From: Pedobacter sp. D749
Lineage (GTDB): Bacteria; Bacteroidota; Bacteroidia; Sphingobacteriales; Sphingobacteriaceae
DNA: 64,000 nt
Assembly: GCF_019317285.1 (NCBI RefSeq)
Contig: NZ_CP079218.1
Coordinates: 3,596,001 to 3,660,000, forward strand
Direction: 5' to 3'
The notes beneath the pieces are model-generated. The model made no database searches. It saw nothing but the letters and a program-made list of their open reading frames with translations, and was not told the DNA's origin. This document shows, in pieces, positions 52,096-59,190 of the stretch. Positions within the stretch are counted from its first letter, which is position 1; each line of letters opens with the position of its first letter. Position numbers and translations under genes: made by a program.

Positions 52096-53553
52096 ATGAA
52101 AACAGAGCAAGAAAATAAAAACACGAGTAACCGTCGTGATTTTATTAAAACTTCAGCAATCGCTGCAGCAGCCTTTATGATTGTTCCGCGCCATGTTTTG
52201 GGCGGAACAGGTTATTTAGCACCGAGCGATCGCTTATTGGTTGTCGGCATTGGTGTTGGCGGAAAAGGTCAAAGTGATTTAGATATGTTTTACAAAAGCG
52301 GAAAAGCAGATATCGCTTTTCTTTGTGATGTAGACGATCGCCGTGCAGCCAATAGTGTAAAAGCTTTTCCTAAAGCAAAATACTATAAAGATTGGCGCGA
52401 AATGTTGGATAAAGAACATAAAAATTTCGACGCTGTCTCTGTTTCCACTCCAGACCATAACCATGCCATCCAGGCTTTAGCAGCCATGCAGTTGGGCAAA
52501 CATGTTTACGTTCAAAAACCTTTAACACACGATATTTATGAAGCGCGGATTCTAACCGCAGCTGCAAAAAAATATAAAGTGGTTACCCAAATGGGTAATC
52601 AAGGTGCATCTAACGACGGTCCACGCCAAATGAAAGAGTGGTACGAAGCAGGTTTAATCGGCGACGTACATACGGTTTATGCCTGGACTAACCGCCCGGT
52701 TTGGCCACAAGGTATTCCCTGGCCAAGCAAAAAAGCAGAAATTCCTAAAGAATTAGACTGGAATTTATGGCTGGGAACGGCTCCTGAAAAGGATTATGTT
52801 GATAAATTGGTTCCATTTAACTGGCGTGGCTGGTGGGATTACGGAACCGGTGCTTTGGGCGATATGGGCTGCCACTTAATCGAAGCTCCTTTTAGTGTAT
52901 TAAATTTAAAATATGCTAAAGAAGTAGAGGCAAGTGTAGGTTCTGTTTATGTTGATGAATTTAAGCGCGGTTATTTCCCTGAAAGCTGCCCTCCATCAAG
53001 CCATGTTACCTTAAAATTCCCTAAAACGAATAAAACCAAAGGTGATGTTACTTTACACTGGATGGATGGTGGTATCCAGCCAGAACGCCCGGAAGAATTA
53101 GAAGCAAACGAAACTTTTGGTGATGGCGGTAACGGTACCCTGTTTATTGGAACAAAAGGTAAAATGATGTCGGAAACGTATAGTGCGAATCCAAAATTAT
53201 TGCCTTTAAGTAAAAACAAAGATATTAAAGTTGCACCAAAATATGCACGCGTACCAGATGGTGCAAACGGGCACTACAAACAGTGGGTTGAAGCAGCAAT
53301 TGCCGGTTATGGCAAACAGGAAGTGAGTTCGCCTTTTGAAATTGCTGGCCCGTTAACCGAAGCTTTATTGATGGCCAACCTGGCAATCAGAAGTTTTGAT
53401 ATCCAAAAAACGGTAAACGATAAGATTACTTATCCAGGCAGGTACACCAAAATGTTATGGGATAATGATAACATGAAAGTGACCAATTTTGATGAAGCCA
53501 ACCAGTTTGTAAAACGCGAATACCGTAAAGGCTGGAACAATTTAACTCTTTAA
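52096..53553 (+). CDS. Gfo/Idh/MocA oxidoreductase, Tat-exported
   Basis: A 485-residue oxidoreductase with a clear twin-arginine leader (SNRRDFIKTSAIAAAAF), so it is exported with its nicotinamide cofactor bound. The Rossmann part has VVGIGVGGKGQSDLDMFY; the family motif is VQKPLTHDIYEAR (EKP replaced by QKP), and the substrate domain shows GDMGCHLIEAP. It is longer than the cytoplasmic paralogue and of the Bacteroidota periplasmic type. Exported Gfo/Idh/MocA proteins with tightly held NAD can catalyse self-contained redox steps, such as 3-keto-assisted glycoside cleavage. Its substrate is unknown. Confidence 0.87.
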   Translation: MKTEQENKNTSNRRDFIKTSAIAAAAFMIVPRHVLGGTGYLAPSDRLLVVGIGVGGKGQSDLDMFYKSGKADIAFLCDVDDRRAANSVKAFPKAKYYKDWREMLDKEHKNFDAVSVSTPDHNHAIQALAAMQLGKHVYVQKPLTHDIYEARILTAAAKKYKVVTQMGNQGASNDGPRQMKEWYEAGLIGDVHTVYAWTNRPVWPQGIPWPSKKAEIPKELDWNLWLGTAPEKDYVDKLVPFNWRGWWDYGTGALGDMGCHLIEAPFSVLNLKYAKEVEASVGSVYVDEFKRGYFPESCPPSSHVTLKFPKTNKTKGDVTLHWMDGGIQPERPEELEANETFGDGGNGTLFIGTKGKMMSETYSANPKLLPLSKNKDIKVAPKYARVPDGANGHYKQWVEAAIAGYGKQEVSSPFEIAGPLTEALLMANLAIRSFDIQKTVNDKITYPGRYTKMLWDNDNMKVTNFDEANQFVKREYRKGWNNLTL

Positions 53554-53560
53554 TTATCAC

Positions 53561-53591
53561 AAACCTCACAGTTTTTTAACCTGTGAAGTTT
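53561..53591. repeat. Palindromic element, copy B, in front of the DUF1080 gene
   Basis: AAACCTCACAG (53561-53571) pairs with CTGTGAAGTTT (53581-53591) with one mismatch over a nine-base loop rich in T. It starts 7 bases after the oxidoreductase stop and ends 12 bases before the ATG of the next gene. A GTG at 53583, an apparent earlier start for that gene, lies in its right arm. Confidence 0.6.
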
Positions 53592-53603
53592 TATTCAAAA
53601 AAA

Positions 53604-54284
53604 ATGAAAAAAATCTTTCTTTCTGCTTTTATCATATTAGCAGTTACGCAAATATCAAAAGCACAAAAAGGCTTTAAACCACTGTTCGATGGTAAAACTA
53701 CAACAGGTTGGCATACCTACAACAAAACTACTGTTGGTAGTGGTTGGCAAGTTCAGGATGGTGCATTACACTTAGATTTAGCTAAAAAAGGTGCTGATGG
53801 CGGTGGCGATTTAGTTACAGACAAAGAATACGGCGACTTCCATTTAAAATATGAATGGAAAGTGGCTCCAAAAGCAAATAGCGGTGTGATTTTTTATGTT
53901 CACGAAGAACCTAAATACCATGCTACCTATTCTACAGGTTTAGAAATGCAGGTAATTGATAACGATGGCCACCCGGATGGAAAAATTACTAAACACCGTG
54001 CCGGCGATTTGTACGACCTGGTAAAAAGTTCATCGGAACCGGTTAAACCTGTTGGTCAATGGAATAAAGCAGAAATCATTAGTAAAAAAGGTAATTTAAC
54101 TTTAATCTTAAACGGAGTTGAAGTAGTAAAGACCACCCTTTGGGATGATAACTGGAAAAAAATTGTTGCAGGCAGTAAATTTGCAACATGGGAAAACTGG
54201 GGAACCTTTAAAACCGGTAAAATTGCCCTGCAAGATCACGGAGATGAAGTTTGGTACAAAAACATCTCTATAAAAGAACTATAA
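53604..54284 (+). CDS. DUF1080 / 3-keto-disaccharide hydrolase domain protein
   Basis: A 226-residue secreted protein, started at the ATG at 53604, which opens a Sec signal peptide ending SKAQ. The whole mature part is the PF06439 domain: FKPLFDGKTTTGWHTY at the front, DFHLKYEWKVAPKANSGV, YSTGLEMQVIDNDGH and WENWGTFKTGKIALQDHGDE at the end. The domain is a concanavalin-like beta-sandwich now associated with hydrolysis of 3-keto-glycosides. Next to sugar dehydrogenase genes, it would cleave the oxidised disaccharide. Its last codons are copied in the tandem repeat that follows. Confidence 0.87.
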   Translation: MKKIFLSAFIILAVTQISKAQKGFKPLFDGKTTTGWHTYNKTTVGSGWQVQDGALHLDLAKKGADGGGDLVTDKEYGDFHLKYEWKVAPKANSGVIFYVHEEPKYHATYSTGLEMQVIDNDGHPDGKITKHRAGDLYDLVKSSSEPVKPVGQWNKAEIISKKGNLTLILNGVEVVKTTLWDDNWKKIVAGSKFATWENWGTFKTGKIALQDHGDEVWYKNISIKEL

Positions 54285-54425
54285 AATGGAAAATGTAAGA
54301 GGGAAAATGTATAATGTGAATGACAAAATCCCTCTTACAAATTCAAATGAAGTTTGGTACAAAACATCTCTATAAAAAGAACTATAAAAACGGAAAATGT
54401 AAGAGGGAAAATGTATAATGTGAAT
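54244..54425 (+). repeat. Tandem duplication of the DUF1080 gene 3' end plus flank
   Basis: The segment 54244-54321 (last 13 codons, the stop, and about 37 bases beyond) recurs at 54347-54425 with a few indels; the period is about 103 bases. Both copies contain GAAGTTTGGTACAAAA and TGTAAGAGGGAAAATGTATA. The remaining gap to 54539 has CCCTCTTAC words complementary to these, giving possible hairpins. Confidence 0.85.
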
Positions 54426-54539
54426 TGCACCCCCCCTCTTACCAAATCCAGTTAAAATATTATAAATTGTAAGATGAGTTACGGGGATACGTTTCCATCA
54501 TCCCTCTTACCTTAACCATTTTACATAATTACTAGCCAA

Positions 54540-55778
54540 ATGAATAGCACTACTCGCTTTAAACTTTCTGCCATGATGTTCCTTGAATTTTTTATCTGGG
54601 GCGCGTGGTTCGTAACATTAGGAGCTTTCTTAAACAATAACCTAAAGGCAACCAATTCCGAAATTGGTTCCGTATTTTCAACACAATCCTGGGGCGCTAT
54701 TATTGCTCCATTTATAATTGGCCTTATCGCCGACAGATATTTTAACGCTGAAAGAATCTTAGGTGTTCTGCATATCATTGGTGCTATTTTAATGTATCAG
54801 ATGTATAGTGCACCAGATGTAAGTGTTTTTTACCCTTACGTTTTAGCTTACATGATTTTGTTCATGCCAACCCTTGCATTGGTAAATTCGGTTTCTTTTA
54901 ACCAAATGAAAGATGCCGAAAAAGAATTCGCAAACATCAGGGTATTCGGTACAATCGGTTGGATCATTGCTGGTTTATTGATCAGTTTTGCCTTCCATTG
55001 GGATTCTCCGGAAGGAATTCAGGCTGGATTACTGAAAAGCACTTTTTTAATGGCTGGTATCGCCTCTTTAGTATTGGGATTATTTAGTTTTACTTTGCCT
55101 GCAACACCTCCAAAGGTTGCGAAAGACGAAAAAATAAAATTACGCGACATTTTAGGATTGGATGCATTGAAATTATTAAAAGATAAAAACTTTGCTGTTT
55201 TCTTTATTTCTTCGATCCTGATCTGTATCCCATTAGCCTTTTATTATCAAAATGCAGGCCTTTTCTTAGCAGATATTAAAGTTTCCAATCCAACAGGTAA
55301 AATGGCCATTGGTCAGGTTTCTGAAGCATTATTTTTATTGGCTATTCCTGTTTTCTTTTCAAAATACGGCTTTAAGAAAACCATTATAGTTGGTATGCTG
55401 GCATGGGCGGTACGTTATGTACTATTTGCTTATGGTAATGCCGGCAACTTAAGCTTTATGCTGATTATAGGAATTGCGCTACATGGCGTTTGCTACGATT
55501 TCTTTTTTGTTTCTGGTCAGATTTATACCAACTCAAAAGCTGGGGAAAAATTTAAAAGTGCTGCACAAGGTATTATTACCCTTGCAACTTATGGCGTGGG
55601 TATGTTGATCGGCTTTAAGGTTGCTGGATTAATTACTGATATGTATAAAACCGGAGAGGTAACCGATTGGAAGATGGTTTGGATTATACCAGCAGGAATT
55701 GCAGCTGCAGTTTTCTTATTATTCGCCCTGCTGTTCAATGATAAAACTAAATCTGAAATAGAAGCTAAAGCAGTTTAA
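54540..55778 (+). CDS. MFS transporter of the nucleoside:H+ symporter (NupG-like) type
   Basis: A 412-residue inner-membrane carrier with about 12 helices, starting with LSAMMFLEFFIWGAWFVTLG and ending in a short charged tail. The central loop (about 195-220, RDILGLDALKLLKDKN) separates two six-helix halves. The family includes NupG/XapB nucleoside symporters, but members inside sugar clusters of Bacteroidota are often carriers for sugars or sugar derivatives. By context it may bring the oxidised sugar into the cytoplasm, where the 49362/50526 enzymes would act. It overlaps nothing; the next gene starts 1 base after its stop. Confidence 0.82.
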   Translation: MNSTTRFKLSAMMFLEFFIWGAWFVTLGAFLNNNLKATNSEIGSVFSTQSWGAIIAPFIIGLIADRYFNAERILGVLHIIGAILMYQMYSAPDVSVFYPYVLAYMILFMPTLALVNSVSFNQMKDAEKEFANIRVFGTIGWIIAGLLISFAFHWDSPEGIQAGLLKSTFLMAGIASLVLGLFSFTLPATPPKVAKDEKIKLRDILGLDALKLLKDKNFAVFFISSILICIPLAFYYQNAGLFLADIKVSNPTGKMAIGQVSEALFLLAIPVFFSKYGFKKTIIVGMLAWAVRYVLFAYGNAGNLSFMLIIGIALHGVCYDFFFVSGQIYTNSKAGEKFKSAAQGIITLATYGVGMLIGFKVAGLITDMYKTGEVTDWKMVWIIPAGIAAAVFLLFALLFNDKTKSEIEAKAV

Positions 55779-55779
55779 C

Positions 55780-56670
55780 ATGGCATCAAACGTAAATAGA
55801 AGAAATGCTTTAAAGAACATCATCGCAGGAACTGCTGCAATTGGTGTTTCTTCAGGATTTTCAGCATTAGCAATGGATAGACCAGAATCAGATCAGCCGC
55901 TAAGGCTAAAAGGAAATATCAACCATGCCGTATGTCGCTGGTGTTTTAGTAGTTTTGATGTAGAAACACTTTGCATTGAAGCAAAAAAAATAGGTATTAA
56001 AGGCGTTGATCTGGTGGGTCCGCAAGATTGGCCTACCTTAAAAAAACATGGTTTAGAATCGACCATGTGCAATGGTGCTGAAATTAATCTGGTAGATGGT
56101 TTTAACGACGAAAAATTCCACGAAAAGTTAATTCAGAATTATACCGCAATGATTCCGCTTGTTGCCGAAGCAGGATATAAATACCTCATCTGTTTTAGCG
56201 GAAACCGCCGTGGAAAAGATGATGAAACAGGTTGGAACAATTGCGTTAAAGGATTAAAACAGTTAATCCCATTGGCCGAAAAGCACAATGTGGTATTGGT
56301 AATGGAGTTGCTAAACAGCAAAATTAACCATAAAGATTACCAATGCGATAGAACATCATGGGGAGCTGAGCTTTGCAAACGCTTAGGATCTGAAAACTTC
56401 AAGTTGTTATATGATATTTACCATATGCAGATTGATGAGGGTGATGTAATCAGGAACATCACAGATTACCATCAATATATTGCCCATTACCACACCGCTG
56501 GTGTTCCGGGCAGAAACGAAATTGATGATACACAGGAACTGTATTACCCTGCCATTATGAAAGCCATTGCCGAAACCGGCTTTAAAGGTTTCGTTGCACA
56601 AGAATTTATACCCAAAAATGCTGATAAAATAGCCTCCTTAAAAAAGGCAATCTCAATTTGCGACATTTAA
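55780..56670 (+). CDS. Hydroxypyruvate isomerase-like TIM barrel, Tat leader
   Basis: A 296-residue protein of the hydroxypyruvate isomerase (Hyi-like) branch of the xylose-isomerase-like barrels. It has a twin-arginine leader (NRRNALKNIIAGTAAIG). Diagnostic parts are INHAVCRWCFSSFDVE near the start, VVLVMELLNSKINHKDYQCD, LLYDIYHMQIDEGD, YHTAGVPGRNEID and FVAQEFIP; the Glu, Asp, His and Glu metal ligands are all present. It starts 1 base after the MFS gene, so translation is probably coupled. The substrate may be a keto sugar rather than hydroxypyruvate, given the export signal and neighbours. Confidence 0.83.
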   Translation: MASNVNRRNALKNIIAGTAAIGVSSGFSALAMDRPESDQPLRLKGNINHAVCRWCFSSFDVETLCIEAKKIGIKGVDLVGPQDWPTLKKHGLESTMCNGAEINLVDGFNDEKFHEKLIQNYTAMIPLVAEAGYKYLICFSGNRRGKDDETGWNNCVKGLKQLIPLAEKHNVVLVMELLNSKINHKDYQCDRTSWGAELCKRLGSENFKLLYDIYHMQIDEGDVIRNITDYHQYIAHYHTAGVPGRNEIDDTQELYYPAIMKAIAETGFKGFVAQEFIPKNADKIASLKKAISICDI

Positions 56671-56680
56671 AAATATACCT

Positions 56681-57553
56681 ATGATATCAAGAAGAAGTTT
56701 TATACTCAATAGTAGTATGGCTGCAACGGCAGCACTTTTGGCTCCATCGTTCGCTTTTGCTGCTGATAAAAAAGCAGTAGGCTTACAATTATATTCTTTA
56801 AGGGACGAATTGCCTAAAGATGTAAAGGGAACCATTGCCAAGGTGGCAAAAGCTGGCTTCAAAGAAGTTGAAACCTATGGTTTTTCTATAAAAGATCAAT
56901 TTTGGGGATTAACGCCTAAAGAATTTAAAGCATTATTGGATGCAAATGGCTTAAAAGCACCAAGTGGCCATTACGGTTTGGGCACGTATCTGTCTGATGG
57001 AAATACCACAGAACTTAAAGCGGCAATTGCAGCAGCAAAAGTACTTAAGAGCGAATATGTAACCATTCCATGGTTAGACGAAAGCATCAGAAAAAATGCT
57101 GATGACTATAAGAAAATTGCAGCCAGAATAAACGAAGCAGGGAAAATGTGTAAAGCAGCTGGTATCCGTTTGGCCTATCACAATCATAATTTCGAATTCG
57201 AAAAACAAGGTAATACTACCGGTTACGAAATCCTGTTGAAGGGAACAGATAAAAAATTGGTTGATTTCGAACTTGATTTATATTGGGTAGTACGCTCAGG
57301 TAACGATCCGATTAAATTATTCAAAGAAAATCCAGGACGCTTTACCATGTGGCATGTTAAAGATATGGATAAAGCCAATCCTGCCTTAAATGCTGAAGTA
57401 GGAACGGGTTCTATTAACTTCAAACCTATTTTTGCCCAGGCAAAACTTTCAGGCATGAAACATTTCTTTGTAGAGCACGAAACCAATTATAAGCCAAACC
57501 CAATGGCATCTGTTGCAGCAAGTTGTGCATTCATTAAAAAAGAAATTATTTAA
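56681..57553 (+). CDS. Tat-exported sugar phosphate isomerase/epimerase-like protein (paralogue 1)
   Basis: A 290-residue TIM barrel with a twin-arginine leader (SRRSFILNSSMAATAALL) ending FAFAA. Shared subgroup segments are VGLQLYSLRDELPKDVKGT, KEVETYGF, GLKAPSGHYG, RLAYHNHNFEFEK, VDFELDLYWVVRSG, MWHVKDMDKANP and FVEHE. It is the tandem neighbour and close paralogue of the protein encoded 11 bases downstream, and a more distant relative of the one at 45617. In known oxidative deglycosylation pathways proteins of this fold remove the aglycone or sugar from 3-keto-glycosides. Confidence 0.83.
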   Translation: MISRRSFILNSSMAATAALLAPSFAFAADKKAVGLQLYSLRDELPKDVKGTIAKVAKAGFKEVETYGFSIKDQFWGLTPKEFKALLDANGLKAPSGHYGLGTYLSDGNTTELKAAIAAAKVLKSEYVTIPWLDESIRKNADDYKKIAARINEAGKMCKAAGIRLAYHNHNFEFEKQGNTTGYEILLKGTDKKLVDFELDLYWVVRSGNDPIKLFKENPGRFTMWHVKDMDKANPALNAEVGTGSINFKPIFAQAKLSGMKHFFVEHETNYKPNPMASVAASCAFIKKEII

Positions 57554-57564
57554 TCTATTAGGCA

Positions 57565-58434
57565 ATGAATTCAAGAAGGACATTCTTAAAACAAGCAGGA
57601 TTAGCTGCCGGAGCAGCATTATTAATTCCATCATTTGCTTTTGATAAAGCAAGTAAAAATGTTGGCCTGCAATTGTACACCTTACGCGATGAGTTGCCAA
57701 AAGATGTAAAAGGCATTATCGAAAAAGTAGCAAAGGCAGGATACAAAGAAGTTGAAACCTATGGTTTTGCCAATGGAAAATTTTGGGACTTAACGCCTAA
57801 AGAATTTAAAGCCTTACTTGATAATAACGGTTTAAAAGCTCCAAGTGGTCATTACCACATGGATGATTTTGTAAAAACAGGAAATACCGATAGATTAAAA
57901 GCAGATATCGAATCATCAGCTGCAATTGGTGGTAAATATTTCACCATTGCCGGCGCACATGTTGATATGAGCAAAGGTGCCGATGGTTTCAAAAAAACCG
58001 CCAGCGATTTCAACAAAGTGGCTGAAATTGCTAAAGCTTCGGGATTAAAATTTGCTTACCACAATCATGATTTTGAGTTTAAAAATTTGGGAGATACCAC
58101 GGGCTATGATATTTACCTGAGCGAGACAGACAAAAATTTAGTCAACTTTGAAATGGATTTATACTGGGTAGTGCGTTCGGGCAATGATCCGTTAGCATTA
58201 TTTAAAAAATACCCTGGCCGTTTCCCGATGTGGCACGTGAAAGATATGGACAAGGCCAAACCTGAATTAAACACGGAGGTAGGTAAAGGATCAATTGATT
58301 TTAAAACCATTTTTGCCCAGGCAAACCTTTCAGGTATGCAACATTTCTTTGTAGAGCACGAAACCAATTATCAACCAGATCCAATTGGCTCGATCAAAAC
58401 AAGCTGCGATTATATCAAAGCCAATTTAATTTAA
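57565..58434 (+). CDS. Tat-exported sugar phosphate isomerase/epimerase-like protein (paralogue 2)
   Basis: A 289-residue protein closely similar to its upstream neighbour over the full length, arising from a tandem gene duplication. It has a twin-arginine leader (SRRTFLKQAGLAAGAALL) and the same metal-site pattern (KFAYHNHDFEFKN, VNFEMDLYWVVRSG, MWHVKDMDKAKP, FFVEHETNY). Differences cluster in the segment between GLKAPSGHY and the first metal strand (MDDFVKTGNTD here, GLGTYLSDGNTT in paralogue 1), suggesting different substrates. It is the last gene of the cluster; a hairpin follows directly. Confidence 0.83.
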   Translation: MNSRRTFLKQAGLAAGAALLIPSFAFDKASKNVGLQLYTLRDELPKDVKGIIEKVAKAGYKEVETYGFANGKFWDLTPKEFKALLDNNGLKAPSGHYHMDDFVKTGNTDRLKADIESSAAIGGKYFTIAGAHVDMSKGADGFKKTASDFNKVAEIAKASGLKFAYHNHDFEFKNLGDTTGYDIYLSETDKNLVNFEMDLYWVVRSGNDPLALFKKYPGRFPMWHVKDMDKAKPELNTEVGKGSIDFKTIFAQANLSGMQHFFVEHETNYQPDPIGSIKTSCDYIKANLI

Positions 58435-58442
58435 ACTTATCC

Positions 58443-58475
58443 AAACCCCGCAGTTTTTTGAAACCTGCGGGGTTT
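58443..58475 (+). terminator. Palindromic element, copy C, ending the sugar cluster
   Basis: A perfect 11-base stem (AAACCCCGCAG at 58443-58453 with 58465-58475), a T-rich loop and an A/T tail, 8 bases after the stop. Same family as the hairpins at 38613 and 53561. Confidence 0.7.
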
Positions 58476-58513
58476 ATAAAAAACGATTCTAACTGTAAAC
58501 TGCAAACTTATTT

Positions 58514-58611
58514 GGGCGTTACCCAAGCTACGCAAGGGGCGGGCTTTTCAGGGCTCCGCTTTGCTCCGGTACCAATAAAAATTGGTACTGAACCCTTACA
58601 ATCCCTAACGC
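58514..58611. repeat. GC-rich dispersed-repeat-like segment
   Basis: About 98 bases that are richer in G+C than the surroundings, from GGGCGTTACCC to ATCCCTAACGC. It includes CTACGCAAGGGGCGGGC, a CTCCGCTTTGCTCCGG motif and a perfect stem GTACCAAT/ATTGGTAC (58569-58576 with 58581-58588). Segments of this kind recur between genes in many Bacteroidota; that statement is from memory, not a search. The remainder of 58612-58870 holds AT-rich DNA and a CTTCGTGCCTCAGCATGACA stretch (58739-58758) of similar character. Confidence 0.45.
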
Positions 58612-58870
58612 GGAACTACCGCACCAATGATTTCATATTATAACAGCTGACCTAGGTTAATTAAACCTGATAGAACGGCAATACTTTTTAATTGCTATGC
58701 CTATAAATCTTGTTGTCTGCAACCGATAAAACAGATGCTTCGTGCCTCAGCATGACAGTTGTTGTTTAAAAAGATTATAGTGATAGCAGGACTGTCGTAA
58801 CCGATATGCACTAAAACCTGCTTTCCAAAATAAAAAACATCTATTGGCTTCCGAAGTTGCCCCCTACCCC

Positions 58871-58999
58871 AATGTCATTAAGTTAAGGTTTTTAACCACA
58901 GATGTGCACAGATAAACACGGATTTTATATCTGTTCGCATCCTTTTTATCTGTGGTTAAATTATGCGTATCTAAGCCGAGGGCTTAACTTAATGACATT
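58871..58999. mobile_element. MITE-like nested palindromic element
   Basis: A 129-base unit with perfect 17-base terminal inverted repeats (AATGTCATTAAGTTAAG at 58871-58887, complement at 58983-58999) and a second perfect 13-base inverted repeat inside (TTTAACCACAGAT at 58891-58903 with 58948-58960). There is no coding capacity. Part of the inside (58892-58925) is repeated at 14023-14055. The shape suits a non-autonomous transposable element or a large repeat hairpin. From 59000 to 59190 only the AT-rich asd upstream region with CATATTTG (a near -7 box, 59145-59152) is seen. Confidence 0.6.
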
Positions 59000-59190
59000 A
59001 CTCCCTTGCCCAACTCCGGCGAAACTTCGAAAGTCTCTGCCCATACCTTATTCTCTAACCATATTTTCTATCGAAAACCAAAAATTTCAAACATTAAAAG
59101 CAAATTTAATTGGCAACAATAGGGATATCAGCTTAATTTTTAGCATATTTGAATTCATATCAAATAATTAATAATATAAAAAAAATTAAA

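Noticed and set aside
53583..53603. GTG start for the DUF1080 gene
   Set aside because: It lies in a hairpin arm and would place seven residues before a complete signal peptide that starts at the ATG at 53604.
58458..58643. A 61-codon frame after the sugar cluster
   Set aside because: It runs through the terminator hairpin tail and the GC-rich repeat segment; no start signal and no protein-like pattern.
58902..59171. An 89-codon frame before asd
   Set aside because: It lies largely within the nested palindromic element; composition reflects the inverted repeats rather than a protein.
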